From the NCBI GenBank assembly GCA_907165135.1, contig OU015569.1, forward strand, positions 11,966,501 to 12,030,500: a DNA stretch of 64,000 nt, given 5' to 3'. Below the pieces are notes generated by a model. The model was not told the origin of the DNA. It saw nothing but the letters and a program-made list of their open reading frames with translations, and made no database searches. Of the stretch, positions 32,392 through 42,321 are shown piece by piece (the stretch's first letter is position 1; each line of letters opens with the position of its first letter). Source of the stretch: Oikopleura dioica. Its lineage: Eukaryota > Chordata > Appendicularia > Copelata > Oikopleuridae. Both the position numbers and the translations under genes were made by a program.

Positions 32392-35325
32392 CAAGACATC
32401 GCTCGCCAACTGGTCATGAAATGCTTTTCCGAGTGGCAGTGTCATAAACGACAAGAAGCGGAGACTCAATTGCAGCGAAATTATGTCCTGAAATAATTCA
32501 TTAATCCCCATTGAACGATTTTTTCTTTACCGAGAATCTGTTCTTTCCGTATTTCGCCTTGGTCCGCGGCGATATCATCAGCCGCTCTAGAAGCTCGGCA
32601 TAGGAGTCTTGAATCGTTCCGATCAGCGTCGGGTTCTGGAGCCCAGCCCGATCCGGAGAAAACAGAACCAGAATAAGCGTCAAAAGAAACTCTTCTTTCG
32701 AAAGATCGATTTGCGTAAATTTCACCAGGAAGTCGGAAAGTCGCTCGATGAAAAGCTAAAAATTCTTGTGACCGGAAATTTCGCTGCTTTGCTTACCTCT
32801 TTGAGCCCGATATCGAGGAGAATGTCGAAAGTGTATTCCATTTGCGAATCGTAATTTACAAACGCTCGTTTTTGCAGGTCGAAATACGTCGCAGCCTAAA
32901 AAGAAATTATCGAAGGCTCAGTTTTCATCAAATTTTATGTTGAGCTGAGCTTGCTGAGCTAAGTTGAAACTGAGCTGAGCTAAGCTAGCTTCATCCTGTA
33001 AATTATGGAGCTCCTCTGGCTGAGCTTAACAGGAGCTGAGCTGGGATTAACTGAGCCTATTCTGAAAAAAGCTTAGCTGAGCTTAGGCGACCTCTTTTGG
33101 AGCTGAGCCAAGCTGAGCTCATTTTTTTTTTAAATCATTGAGCTCAGCTCGCTCACCTAACTTAGCTCAGAAAATTTGCAGCACAAACGAAAGCCGAAAA
33201 TTCTACAAGAAAATATTCACCTGTAAAATGACGATTTCGCGAGTTCCAGCTCTGATAAGCTCGACTTGGTCGTTTTGCTCGAGCTGGGCGAACTCCGGAA
33301 TCTGCTTTGAAAAGTTGATCAGCTGGAGCAGTCCCGAGTTCATCACGTCCGACATGTGTTTCAAATAATTGATGTTGATCGTGATGCTTTCGTTCTCGCC
33401 GGTTCTCGGGTCCTCGATTCGCACCACGTGAAGGCCTGAAAAAAAGAGTAATTACGAAAATATTTCGAAATGTCAAAAACACTTTCTCAAAAAAGAACAA
33501 GCACCCGATTAACCTTTTTTCAATTTCATTTTGTATTTTCAATATTGAGCAATTCGAAAATTGAAAAAGACTAAAAAGAGAGGTTTTGAAATCCAATTTT
33601 ACGCTTCATAAGTTATCATTTTTTTCAATAGAACTATCAATTGGAGTTGTAATTATGAATTTGGGGTTCGAAAATACGGGGGAGGTTTCATGAGCCGGCA
33701 AGAAACGGCGACAAAATTAAGGTTTTTAATTTTAAGCAAAATTTGAGGCATTTATTTGTCAACGACATTTGACAAACCTAAAAGTCGCTTCTCGATCGAG
33801 TAAATCATGTTGTGGACATCGCTTCTGAACCCAGTTCGCTGCCAGTTGGGCATGTCTTCGCAATTCCGAAAGCTCTGGCTTCCCGCGCACTGCTTTTGAA
33901 CCAGGTCGTACGCAGCCACGACTAGAATTTATCATCAATTCTCTTCAACTTTCGTCATTATTACCCTTGCTGATTTTTTCTTGCTCGACTTGTGGGATGT
34001 CAGGATTTTCGTTGAGAATTCGTTTTATTCGATTCTAGTTATATTTTCTTATTAATTTTCAAGAAGAAAGCAAGTTACCTTTTGGATGATTTTGCGCTTT
34101 TTGTTGAGCTCCAAATCCGAAAGAATACAGTCTCGTTTCATCCCTTTTGTCAAGCATTTTTGGAATCTAAAATGAAGGAAATTAGATGTCAATTTATTCA
34201 AGTTTCGGATTAAACCTGCAGGCCTGGCACTGGCGTCGATTCTGGCGAGTTACAGCGCAATTCTTGGAGTAGGCGCAGAGGAAGTTCTTGTTGTTTTTAC
34301 CGTGCGCCGGAAAAAGCCCTGAAAACGAGTTGAATCGCCGCGCTAGAATAGAACCAGGGGCGGTGGCGACGAACGAACCGTCTGGCAGGTTCAAACTAGA
34401 ACTGTTGTTCTTTTTTTGATTTCGGCGCAGTCAGCGTTTTGGTTAAATGTCAAGAGAAAAGTCACGTTCGCGTTTTCAAAAATTAGATTTTACAACTTTT
34501 TTTTGGTGATTTCATTTTTTCTACTAAATTTTGGGCCAAATTTCTTTTTGATGATAAAAAAATTGCTTTTATAAAATTCAGCCTTGCTTACCTTGCAACC
34601 TTCACAAGTCATGGCGTTGAAGTGGTAGCCTGTTGCGAAATCTTCGCAAACAACGCAAATCTGAAAAAGAAAAAGAGGTAAAATGAGTTTATCTCCGTCC
34701 GCTAAGCTCAGGGTCGCCGCCGAGCACCCTTTTTCTTTTTTGGGGGTCGGGTCGGGTTAATTGAAAATCAGTAACTTGGAAGGATGTTTCTATGAAAACT
34801 TCAGTGCTCGAGTCAAGATCAAGGCCTTCTTGTAATGCAGCGAGCTGAAAACTTCCGCTTTTTTTCCCGCTGATTCCCGTGGGAACGAAACAGAATGGCG
34901 GCTAATTGGGTTGAAAAGGGTTCGGCCGTGATACACGCAGCCATCCCCCCTTGGGACTATGTGCTCGGCTTTGTTCTTTTTGACGCTAAGTACTGGTGGC
35001 ATAAGTTGAGCATAATTTAATTAAGTAGATTTATTAATCCTTTCTATTCTTTTCTATTTAATAATTCAATTGAGAAGTTCTTCAGTAATTTGAGGCTTTG
35101 GCTCCACAACCTGTGTAGAAAACCTGAGTCAGGGCTCTGAAAAAAGCTTTTTTAAAGAGCTCTCTTTCAGGATCCTGACTCAGGTTTTCTACACAGGCTG
35201 CTGAGCACCGCTACCCTTTTCCACCAAAAACCCACCTTTTCGTCGATATCAGAGTCGACTTTTGGCTGAAGCTTCTGATGCGGGGCCAAACTGGCCAGCT
35301 GCGGCGGCATCAACGCGTGATCCAT
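32392..35325 (-). CDS. Nuclear receptor, NR1-like
   Basis: A ligand-regulated transcription factor. Start candidate MDHALMPPQ at 35325 (exon 35236-35325). The first zinc finger is in exon 34592-34660 ([19 protein letters not shown]-box CEGCK). The second is in exon 34216-34318 (GFFRR, then CAYSKNC and CQAC) and in 34079-34166 (FQKCLTKGM). The hinge is in 33965-34034 and 33778-33922. The ligand-binding domain is in 33221-33434 ([19 protein letters not shown], the helix 3-5 signature), 32796-32895, 32531-32755 ([16 protein letters not shown]) and 32392-32487. The P-box and signature fit subfamily 1. The C-terminal AF-2 helix was not found; the 3' end may lie beyond 32392. Between GFFRRT and KNNKNFLC the frame slips by one base at GTAAAAAC, where six A's rather than five would be in frame. 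Confidence 0.85.
35096..35209. mobile_element. hAT-like MITE, copy 2, in a receptor intron
   Basis: CACAACCTGTGTAGAAAACC at the left and GGTTTTCTACACAGG at the right are inverted repeats, with internal GAGTCAGGGCTCTGA and TCAGGATCCTGACTC. It lies inside the 575-bp intron 34661-35235 of the nuclear receptor. Confidence 0.85.
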
Positions 35326-35992
35326 TTCTTTCGTCGACGATTCTGCCTTTTCGGAGGAATTTTCTCGGAGTAATTCTCTTTTTTCTTTTTGGATATTTTC
35401 GCCGCTAAAAACTCATTTCAATGTCTGGAATGGAATCGGGTCGAAGCGCGAACTTCCTTTGCACCTGCAAAAATAGCATTCTCGCAAAACGAAATTTCTC
35501 CAAAAAACGATGAGTTTCGTAGAATTCAATGAAAAATCAACTTGTTGACAAATTAACAACGAATTTATAATGATAAAAATGATCTTTTCAATAAAAATTC
35601 ATCAAGATTTATAGCCCAGAAATCTACTAGCGACTGAAAAACGATCAGTATCTTTAATTGGCAATTAAGGCTCTCCCATCGATAATTAAAATTTTTATTT
35701 TCATACTTTTCTTTTGATTTCATAAAATTTAAACAATGAGTGAAATAAAAATGTACTATCAAGTATGAAAGTGGAAATTTTTAATTATCGAAGGGAAACC
35801 CTTATCGTAAAATTAAGATATTGATCGTTGAAAGTCGGTCGGGCGGAAGGTCAATTCGGTCGATAAAAATTCGATTGAAGAAAGGAAAAAATGGTAATTT
35901 TAATGAATGTACCTTTTGGGCGAATCGTAACCGGGTCTCTTAAATTTTCTGTTCTGAGGAAGGTAGTATCTGGCGACTAAATAGATGAACGA

Positions 35993-36835
35993 TTGACCGT
36001 GGAGCGCCCACGTCGCAAGCATGAACTCGATCGACCTCTAGACGAGTTTTCTTATTCTTCTGCTTTTCTGAAGACCCCGAGGTCAGAGCTCGCCGATCCC
36101 AGCATTGCCAAGGTCAGTTTTGCACCGATTGACCCGGGGAGAAACGGCGACTTTGGGATTAATTGGCGATTTGGCGAGTTTTGGAACATGGTTGCGCAGG
36201 AGTTATGTAAGCGAATGCTCTAGGGAAGCGCCGCGCTCGTCACGTATAGTGCTGATTAAGGGATTCAACTAAGGAACGTTACACAAAGGTCGAGCGTGAC
36301 CTTGCTGACCCACTCAACGACCTAGCACGAAGCCAATAACATAGAATTTTTAGCAGTCAACATCAGTCCTTTTGTCCGCGGACTGTGCAGAAAACCTAAG
36401 TCAGGTCCCTGAGTTTTAATTGTGCCAAAGACGGTTCAAAGCTTCATCTCTGACTCAGGTTTTCTACACAGGTTGTCGAGCCCAGCTCACGGCAGACTCA
36501 AATGAAGAGTGGCGACAACTCTGGAATACAGTAAAAAATTCCCAGCATGCGAAGTCACGGATGAGCGCGTTTCCAGAGACAATTTTCACAATTTTGATCG
36601 ATGTTGGTGTTTTCGGTCAAGGCTCAGTCCTTCCTTTTTCAAAGGGGGCGCAATTATTTTGAAGAGCTTAATTCGCGGAAACTATTTTGACGAAAATTTC
36701 TTCCCTTTCAATTTGTTCAGTAATTACATGTCAAAGAGTTCACCCCTCGGTGGTCGAATGAAAATCAACATTTCGGGCCCAAGATTGTCGATTTTTTACG
36801 ATAATGCTTTCAAAGAAGGTTGTTTGAAGCAATAG
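35993..36835 (+). CDS. Possible exons of an unidentified gene
   Basis: About 35993-36205 is open with protein-like sequence (KHELDRPLDEFSYSSAF, FGINWRFGEFWNMVAQEL), followed by a GTAAGC donor. A second open stretch near 36485-36835 ends FYDNAFKEGCLKQ. A MITE (36366-36486) lies between them and would supply an ACACAG acceptor. No ATG was seen at the start and no family was recognised, so this may be part of a gene or a relic. Confidence 0.25.
36366..36486. mobile_element. hAT-like MITE, copy 3
   Basis: The left arm GACTGTGCAGAAAACCTAAG pairs with the right arm CTCAGGTTTTCTACACAGGT, followed by GTCGAGCCCAG. It is a diverged copy of the family at 40380-40577. Confidence 0.75.
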
Positions 36836-37261
36836 AAAAAGGTTCTTTATTGCCAAAGTTTACGGTTAGGTTAAATAAAAAGTACAGTGGAAGAAAGCTC
36901 ATCGGTTAGGTCTTGATTCTAAATTTTAGAGTCTAAAAATACCCTTAGTTTTTTGAGAGTGTGAAAGAATTTAACTTTCGCGGAAGTAGAGTCCGTGTTT
37001 GTTCCAAAACAAAAAGTATCAAGAACAAAAATTCAGCTACTAGAGAAAAGACTGTTTGGTTTGATGGAATGTCGGCAGCTCTAGAAAGTGTCCAAATTTC
37101 CGGCCAGCTGATCACAGCAATGTCGCTTCTATCAATCACACTAGAACACTACTTTGTTCCCGGCGCTCTACTGCTCCTTCCAGCTCATTTAAGCGACACA
37201 TTTCAAAAAGCTCGAAAAATCAGTTCGAAAATTCCGAAAAATCAAAATTTCAAAAAAAAAC

Positions 37262-38881
37262 ATGAATTCGAAATTTCGATTTTTCTTTCTTTTATTTTTG
37301 CAGAGATCTGTCCAGGGCGTCACGACGGAATGCGCGGACGGGAGCGATCTGTGCGTCGACACAGCTACCTGCGAGCAGAGCGATGTCTACGACGGCTACA
37401 CCTGCATCTGCCCAGCAGGCGAGATCGGCAACGGCTTTGAGCCGGGCTTCGGCGGCGATGGATGCACGGAGACCTGCGATATGTTCACTGTCGAATGCTC
37501 AAAGACCTTTTTCGAGCTGACGCTGGATAAGACATGTTCCGGGGTGAGTTCTTTTTGAATATTTTTATTTAGTCTTGTAATAAAAGATCTTGTATTTGGC
37601 TTTGAAATGTATCGTGTTTTCAGACGTATAGTTTCTTGAAAGCTGAGAATTTCTACATTGGCGAGTTGGACGGTTCCGGCGCTGTCCAAACTGGATGCGA
37701 CTTTGCAGACTTTGATTCAGACACGAGAAAAGCGCTGGTTTTATTCGACAGATGCAATACTAATATTCAAATTCTCGGAAGCTGGATTTACTACACCAAC
37801 AAAATTTCATACAAGGTTTATTTTTCGCTCCTATCCAAAACCTAAAAAAATCAATTCAAGTCCGACATTTCCGGCCTCAACTTCTTCCGTCCATTTTCGG
37901 TCACGTGCAAAGTTGCTACTCTTGGTCACACGAGTTCTATCACTCTTGAAACCGCTAGCGAAACGAGCATCATCGGCGAGATCGAAGACGAGATCATTTT
38001 CCACGAATTCGTCGCGTTAGAAGTAATCAACCGACCTGCCGGCGCCGCCGACGAGTTCCGCCTTGGTGAGCGCGTCGAAATCGGACTCGACTTTGACGAT
38101 CTCGATCAGAACTTTGACTACGTCATCAACAAGTGCTGGGCGTTTTCGGACACCAATGCTGGTAATAACACATTTTATCTTTCATTTTTAACTTCGCCTT
38201 TAGATTTCTTCCTTGTTGGCGCTCTGGACGACCAAACAAATGGCTGTCCAAACTACGACTGGGTCACCTTAAACGACCAGGCCGAAAGTGCTTCTCTCAC
38301 AATTCCAAGCGGCTTTACTCGTCCCAATTCAGTTTCCTTTCCAGTTTTTACTTTTGAAAACGAAGCGTCGCTCAACATCAACTGTCAAATCTTCATTTGC
38401 GGGGTAAATTCATCAATTCACTTTTCTCGTTTTATTGTTTCAATTCAGGCGAACTCGGCAGATTGCAACATCGACGTTAGCACTTGCTTCGCAGATGATC
38501 TGCCCGATTTGTTGGTTTCGGGGCCGCTCCCTGGTCTTGGAAGAAAAAGGCGAAGAAGAAGCCTTGTTTCTGGCGAATACGATAATCAAAATCACAGAAC
38601 GGTGAGTTCTAGAGCAAAATTTCAAGTTTGACGATTTTAAGGTGGTTGGAACTTCGCTGAGAGTGAACATCAGCGAGCGATTGCCAATATTTGAAACCGT
38701 TCCCTTTCAAAATTTGGAAAATGCGGAAACCGAAATCAAGGAAGACAACGTCCAAATCTTTGAACAACTGCACCAATTACTCAGCTCGATGAAAGATGTT
38801 TCAAGCACCTCGAAGGGGACAAAAAATGATTTCTCTGTCAGTTTATGCTCGTTAATTTTTGCCTCTCTGTTTAGACTCTGA
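37262..38881 (+). CDS. Secreted EGF-ZP domain protein with furin-type site
   Basis: A probable extracellular-matrix or surface-coat protein. Exon 1 37262-37543 has a signal peptide (MNSKFRFFFLLFLQ) and an EGF-like domain (CADGSDLCVDTATC, YTCICPAGEIGNG). Exons 37624-37815, 37861-38161, 38204-38403, 38449-38601 and 38642-38881 encode a ZP module: TVECSKTFFELTLDKTC, FRPFSVTCKV, QTNGCPNYDWV, VSFPVFTFE and paired Cys (CQIFICGANSADC). This is followed by a basic furin-like site (GRKRRRRS) and a C-terminal hydrophobic tail (SVSLCSLIFASLF), the usual ZP precursor layout. All introns are 40-80 bp GT-AG and in frame. AATAAA overlaps the TGA stop. Confidence 0.88.
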
Positions 38882-38886
38882 ATAAA
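38881..38886 (+). terminator. Polyadenylation signal overlapping the stop of the EGF-ZP gene
   Basis: AATAAA begins on the last base of the TGA stop (38879-38881), the same arrangement as in separase. Confidence 0.55.
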
Positions 38887-39106
38887 GATAATTTTTTTTG
38901 CCAAAACAAGAGTGGTATTTTTGTTGATCGAAAATTATTAAAACAAAGAAAAAAGATACCATGTCCACCTGAGATCTAGCATACAGTAGAACAAATAAAT
39001 AGTTTATTATAAAACTGTTTATTTTTTCAAGTAATTTTGATCAAAAATATATCTCGTAACAAAAAAAAACATGCTTTTATCGCTACTATAGGCTGCAGGA
39101 ATTATC

Positions 39107-39214
39107 ATGGGCGAGGAAAACGACTGGAGCGGCGCCTTCTCCTTCTACTTGAGCGATAATATCAGTCCAGACGGGATTTTCTTCGGAGTCTCATTTCTGG
39201 TTCCAAATTTGTAA
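39107..39214 (+). CDS. Small ORF, possibly a terminal exon
   Basis: A 35-codon ORF, MGEENDWSGAFSFYLSDN through FLVPNL, has balanced protein-like composition and lies just after GCTGCAG, a usable acceptor. No partner exon was identified, apart from a short MLLSLL reading frame at 39071 that could be a signal-peptide start. It may be a relic. Confidence 0.2.
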   Translation: MGEENDWSGAFSFYLSDNISPDGIFFGVSFLVPNL

Positions 39215-39301
39215 AAAATATAAAACCATTACAATTACTATAACAGTAATGAAACTAGAAAATTGATCTGATAAAAAAGAGTCCATATAAAACTACTCTT
39301 A

Positions 39302-40708
39302 TTAATTAAAAACGAAGAAACCATTTTCTAAATTGATTTGGTGGACGAAGCCCAAAGAGTCTGGAATGTCGCTGTAACTTTGTTCAAAATTGCTGGGAAA
39401 CAGAAAAATATTGTTCTCCACCAAAATCGCCGATGAAGCAAACATAGGCTTAAAAGCCACTTTTAAAAATGCCGAGCAAAAGAACTTGCCTCAGAGAGAA
39501 AACCAGCGATCGACCATTCGTCGTTCAAAAGTTGGTAGATTCTGTCCAAATTGGCGGCCCAATGGTCGTTCCCGCCGATCGTCAAGAGCTTTCCTGAAGG
39601 GAAGCCGATTGTAGAAAATCGAATAATATTTCCTCTAAAATTCGCGATTATAAAGAAAAAATAAAACTTCTGCTCTCACCGCGGATGAACGGGAAGTGAA
39701 TTTGTCCACCCGTTTTCAGAAAGAATCTCGACAGCTCCGTTAGACCGCAATCCCGCGATAGCGATTGCTTTACCATTGTATAGAGCCAGTCCTCCGTCCG
39801 CGTGAACGACCTTGGTTGCGTTCAGAGGCTTCGTTTCCAATCCGTCGAATAATTCGCAGCGTTTCTTTGTTTCTCTGTCGAAACAGACCAAAACTTCAAT
39901 AAAAATAATATGATGATAGTATAATCATTAAACCGAACTTACCTTTGCTTCCTTGTTCAACAGAAACACTCGCGTGTGCGAATTCATAATCTCCCAAAAG
40001 TCGCACCGACAATTCCTTGAAGCTGCATCCCTCCATCCGTGAAATCTATCGAAATAGCATTAGCAGCTTTTTATTGCTTTTATTTTACTTTGTGGGCATC
40101 ACTGTTGCCTCCGAAAACGTGAACTTGGCCGTTGAGCAAAGCGAATGTCGAGAAAGTAACATAACTAGAAACGTCGCCGGAAAACCCGATCGGCGGGGAG
40201 AAGGAAACTTGTTTGTCGATCGAGCCATCGTGTTTCAAAGCAAAAGGTCTCCTGGCATGAAAATTGGTGTCAAGGGCGTTAATTTGTTTCGAATTTTCCT
40301 CGATTGAATAAATAAAGTTCTTGACTTCCGCGCCACTGTGTAAAATAACCCGCACTCTTTCATCGTTTTTTTCTTCTAGCTGGGCTCGGCAGTCTGAGTC
40401 AGCCTCTGAAAAAGCTAAAATGAAAAGCCGGTTTTTTTTTCAAAACGGAGTCGCGAAGGATGCCGATTAAAAAAAAGCATACTTGCGAAGCTACATTGCG
40501 GCTCCGTTTTGAAAAAAGCCGCCACGCGTCTTTTCATTTTGCCTTTTTCAGAGGCTGACTCAGGTAGCCGAGCCCAGTCGTCTAGAGCGGTCATCTCAAT
40601 TTTAGAAGAATTGCTGGGATTCATTCCCTTCAAGTCGTCGCACCACTTTCGACACCGTCTTTTTTCACGACACCATTTTTTGCGACATTTGTTCCATGCT
40701 TTATCCAT
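39302..40708 (-). CDS. Module right arm, gene D': kelch-like protein with MITE
   Basis: Paralogue of the gene at 30823-31906 in inverted orientation. The first exon (ATG at 40708) is Lys/Arg/Cys-rich (KKWCREKRRCRKWC) up to KIEMTALDD. It is then interrupted by MITE copy 4 and resumes as LEEKNDERVRVILHSG. Later exons have LLNGQVHVFGGNSDAHK, GGLALYNGKAIAIAGL, SGKLLTIGGNDHW and INLENGFFVFN at the stop. Kelch-like hydrophobic-GG motifs recur. Exon ends after 40100 were only partly resolved. No functional partner can be named. Confidence 0.5.
40380..40577. mobile_element. hAT-like MITE, copy 4 (best-defined ends)
   Basis: Ends CTGGGCTCGGC and GCCGAGCCCAG in inverted orientation, then CTGAGTCAGCCTCTGAAAAAG and its complement. 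It is bordered by 8-bp direct repeats TCTTCTAG (40372-40379) and TCGTCTAG (40578-40585) with one mismatch, the target length expected for hAT elements. It has no coding capacity. It interrupts the coding frame of gene D'. Confidence 0.88.
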
Positions 40709-40721
40709 TTCTGCTTTGTAG

Positions 40722-42260
40722 TCATTGATTTTTCTTTGTGGATTCTTTCATGGTTTTAAGCATCGATACAAAAATGACAAATGCATTGTTAAAAAACTGT
40801 TCCTCTAGAATTTCTACGAGAATTGCCTCGGGCGCGAGTGTTGAATTCAACTTGAGCTCAACATCGGCTAATTGAGAAATATTTAAATTGAGAACGAACT
40901 GCTCTGAAAAATAGTCAGAATCGAGCCAAATCGACCCATTTTCAAATTTTCCAAAGCTCAGGAAAATAGTTTCATCGAAAAATTGACACTCAAGAATCTT
41001 CATTTCCGATTTTTCTTCCTCAAGTGTGTTCAAAACATTGATTTGAAATTTCAAACTCGTTGTTCGATTGAAATCAAGTTCGAAAGAAGAAATGTGCAAA
41101 AAGTCTTCCGGCAAAGTGAAGAAATTGTCCGGAATGATGGTCTTTTTCACTGGTCCGAATAGAGTGATGGCTGGCTTGGGGAATCGCGATTGGGAAACTG
41201 CGTTTTTAGAGAAAGCTGGAAAAACATCGTCGTGGAAAGCAAAGAAGGGATTGCTTGTGACAGGCATTTTTTCCGTCGCGTTTTGTTGGATGAAATCGAC
41301 TTCTATTCGCTCGAAATCGAGTTTGACTTCAAAAGCAGCGTCGAAAACGTAATTTTGAACGAAAAATCTTTCATTTTGAATTGCTCCGCTGCAAAAGTAC
41401 TCGCATTCGTCGTTGTTGCGTCCGAGAATGTCTGTATAGTTCAGATCATTCTCAGAATAGAGTTTCGAATAGCAGCGTGATTCTTGCTTGTATTTAACGA
41501 GAGATCCGATCCACTCGCTGCCCAGAATCAAAAACTTTCCTTCCGCTTCGAGCAAGAAGGAATATCGCGTGTTCGAAAGACTTATGCTTTGTGCTGGGCT
41601 CGGCAAATAAGCAGAAAACCTGAGTCAAGGTCTTGAAACGGCTTCGCGGCTTTTTATTAGGGCATTTTTGAGAAACTTACTCAGGTTTTTACACAGGTTG
41701 CCGAGCCGAGCCTTCGAGTGACTAAAATGACCATCAGCCGACCCAAGTCAATCTTTGAGGAGTTAAAAAGGGGAGGTGTCTAGAATAGGGTCGGACACAA
41801 AAAAATTTTGACTCTAGAACCGACAAAAAAATTTCAACAAATTTTGCGTGGAAATTTTCAATCAGCAGCCGCCCACACATAATTTGTGGAATTTTTTTTG
41901 TCGGTTCCAGACAAAAAATCACAGTTCTACAACTTTCGACCCCTTTCAAAGGAACAATATGAACAGGATCAAAATTCAATCCCGCTCTCATTTCCGCCGG
42001 CAGCGCCATCTCGTTCTTTCTCCACCCTTTTTCCAGTTCTTCGTCCTTTCTGATCCTGTTTAAAGCCACTGTGGAGGAGATCTTGATCCATTCCTCGCCC
42101 ATTCTGATGCTCATCAAATAAAACACTCCTTTGAAGCTGACGGAAGATGTTTTGGCGTTGAAATGGTTGCTGGCAATGAAACCTTGCGCCTCCTCGAAGC
42201 GATTCAAATTGTATTCTGGCGCATAGTAGTAGCACTTTTCTGATCTTTCAGTTGGAGCGC
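40722..42260 (-). CDS. Module right arm, gene B': lineage-specific protein with MITE intron
   Basis: Paralogue of 29025-30336. Exon 1 (about 41938-42260) has CYYYAPEYNLNRFEEAQGF and KGVFYLMSIRMG. No ATG matches that of the paralogue, so the start is unresolved. The intron 41753-41937 is GA-AG with the same phase as the paralogue and contains an inverted repeat (GGAACCGACAAAAAAA). Exon 2 41695-41752 has IDLGRLMVILVTRR. MITE copy 5 follows and can be removed by a GT-AG splice (41594-41694) in frame. Exon 3 40722-41593 has EGKFLILGSEWIGSLVKY, NPFFAFHDDVFPAF and GKFENGSIWLDSDYF. No function was recognised. Confidence 0.6.
41594..41710. mobile_element. hAT-like MITE, copy 5, acting as an intron in gene B'
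   Basis: CTGGGCTCGGC on the left and a diverged CCGAGCCGAG on the right, with AGAAAACCTGAGTC and ACTCAGGTTTTTACACAGG inside. The flanking 8-mers GCTTTGTG and CCTTCGAG share five positions, as expected for an aged target duplication. Removing the element with one 8-mer makes the protein colinear with the left-arm paralogue (VTRR-ISLSN against VSRK-IELSN). Confidence 0.8.
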
Positions 42261-42321
42261 TTTGAAGGATCAGAACATTCTTGGTTTTTTTTTTGAAAAC
42301 TATGTTTTGTTTTGACCTTTT

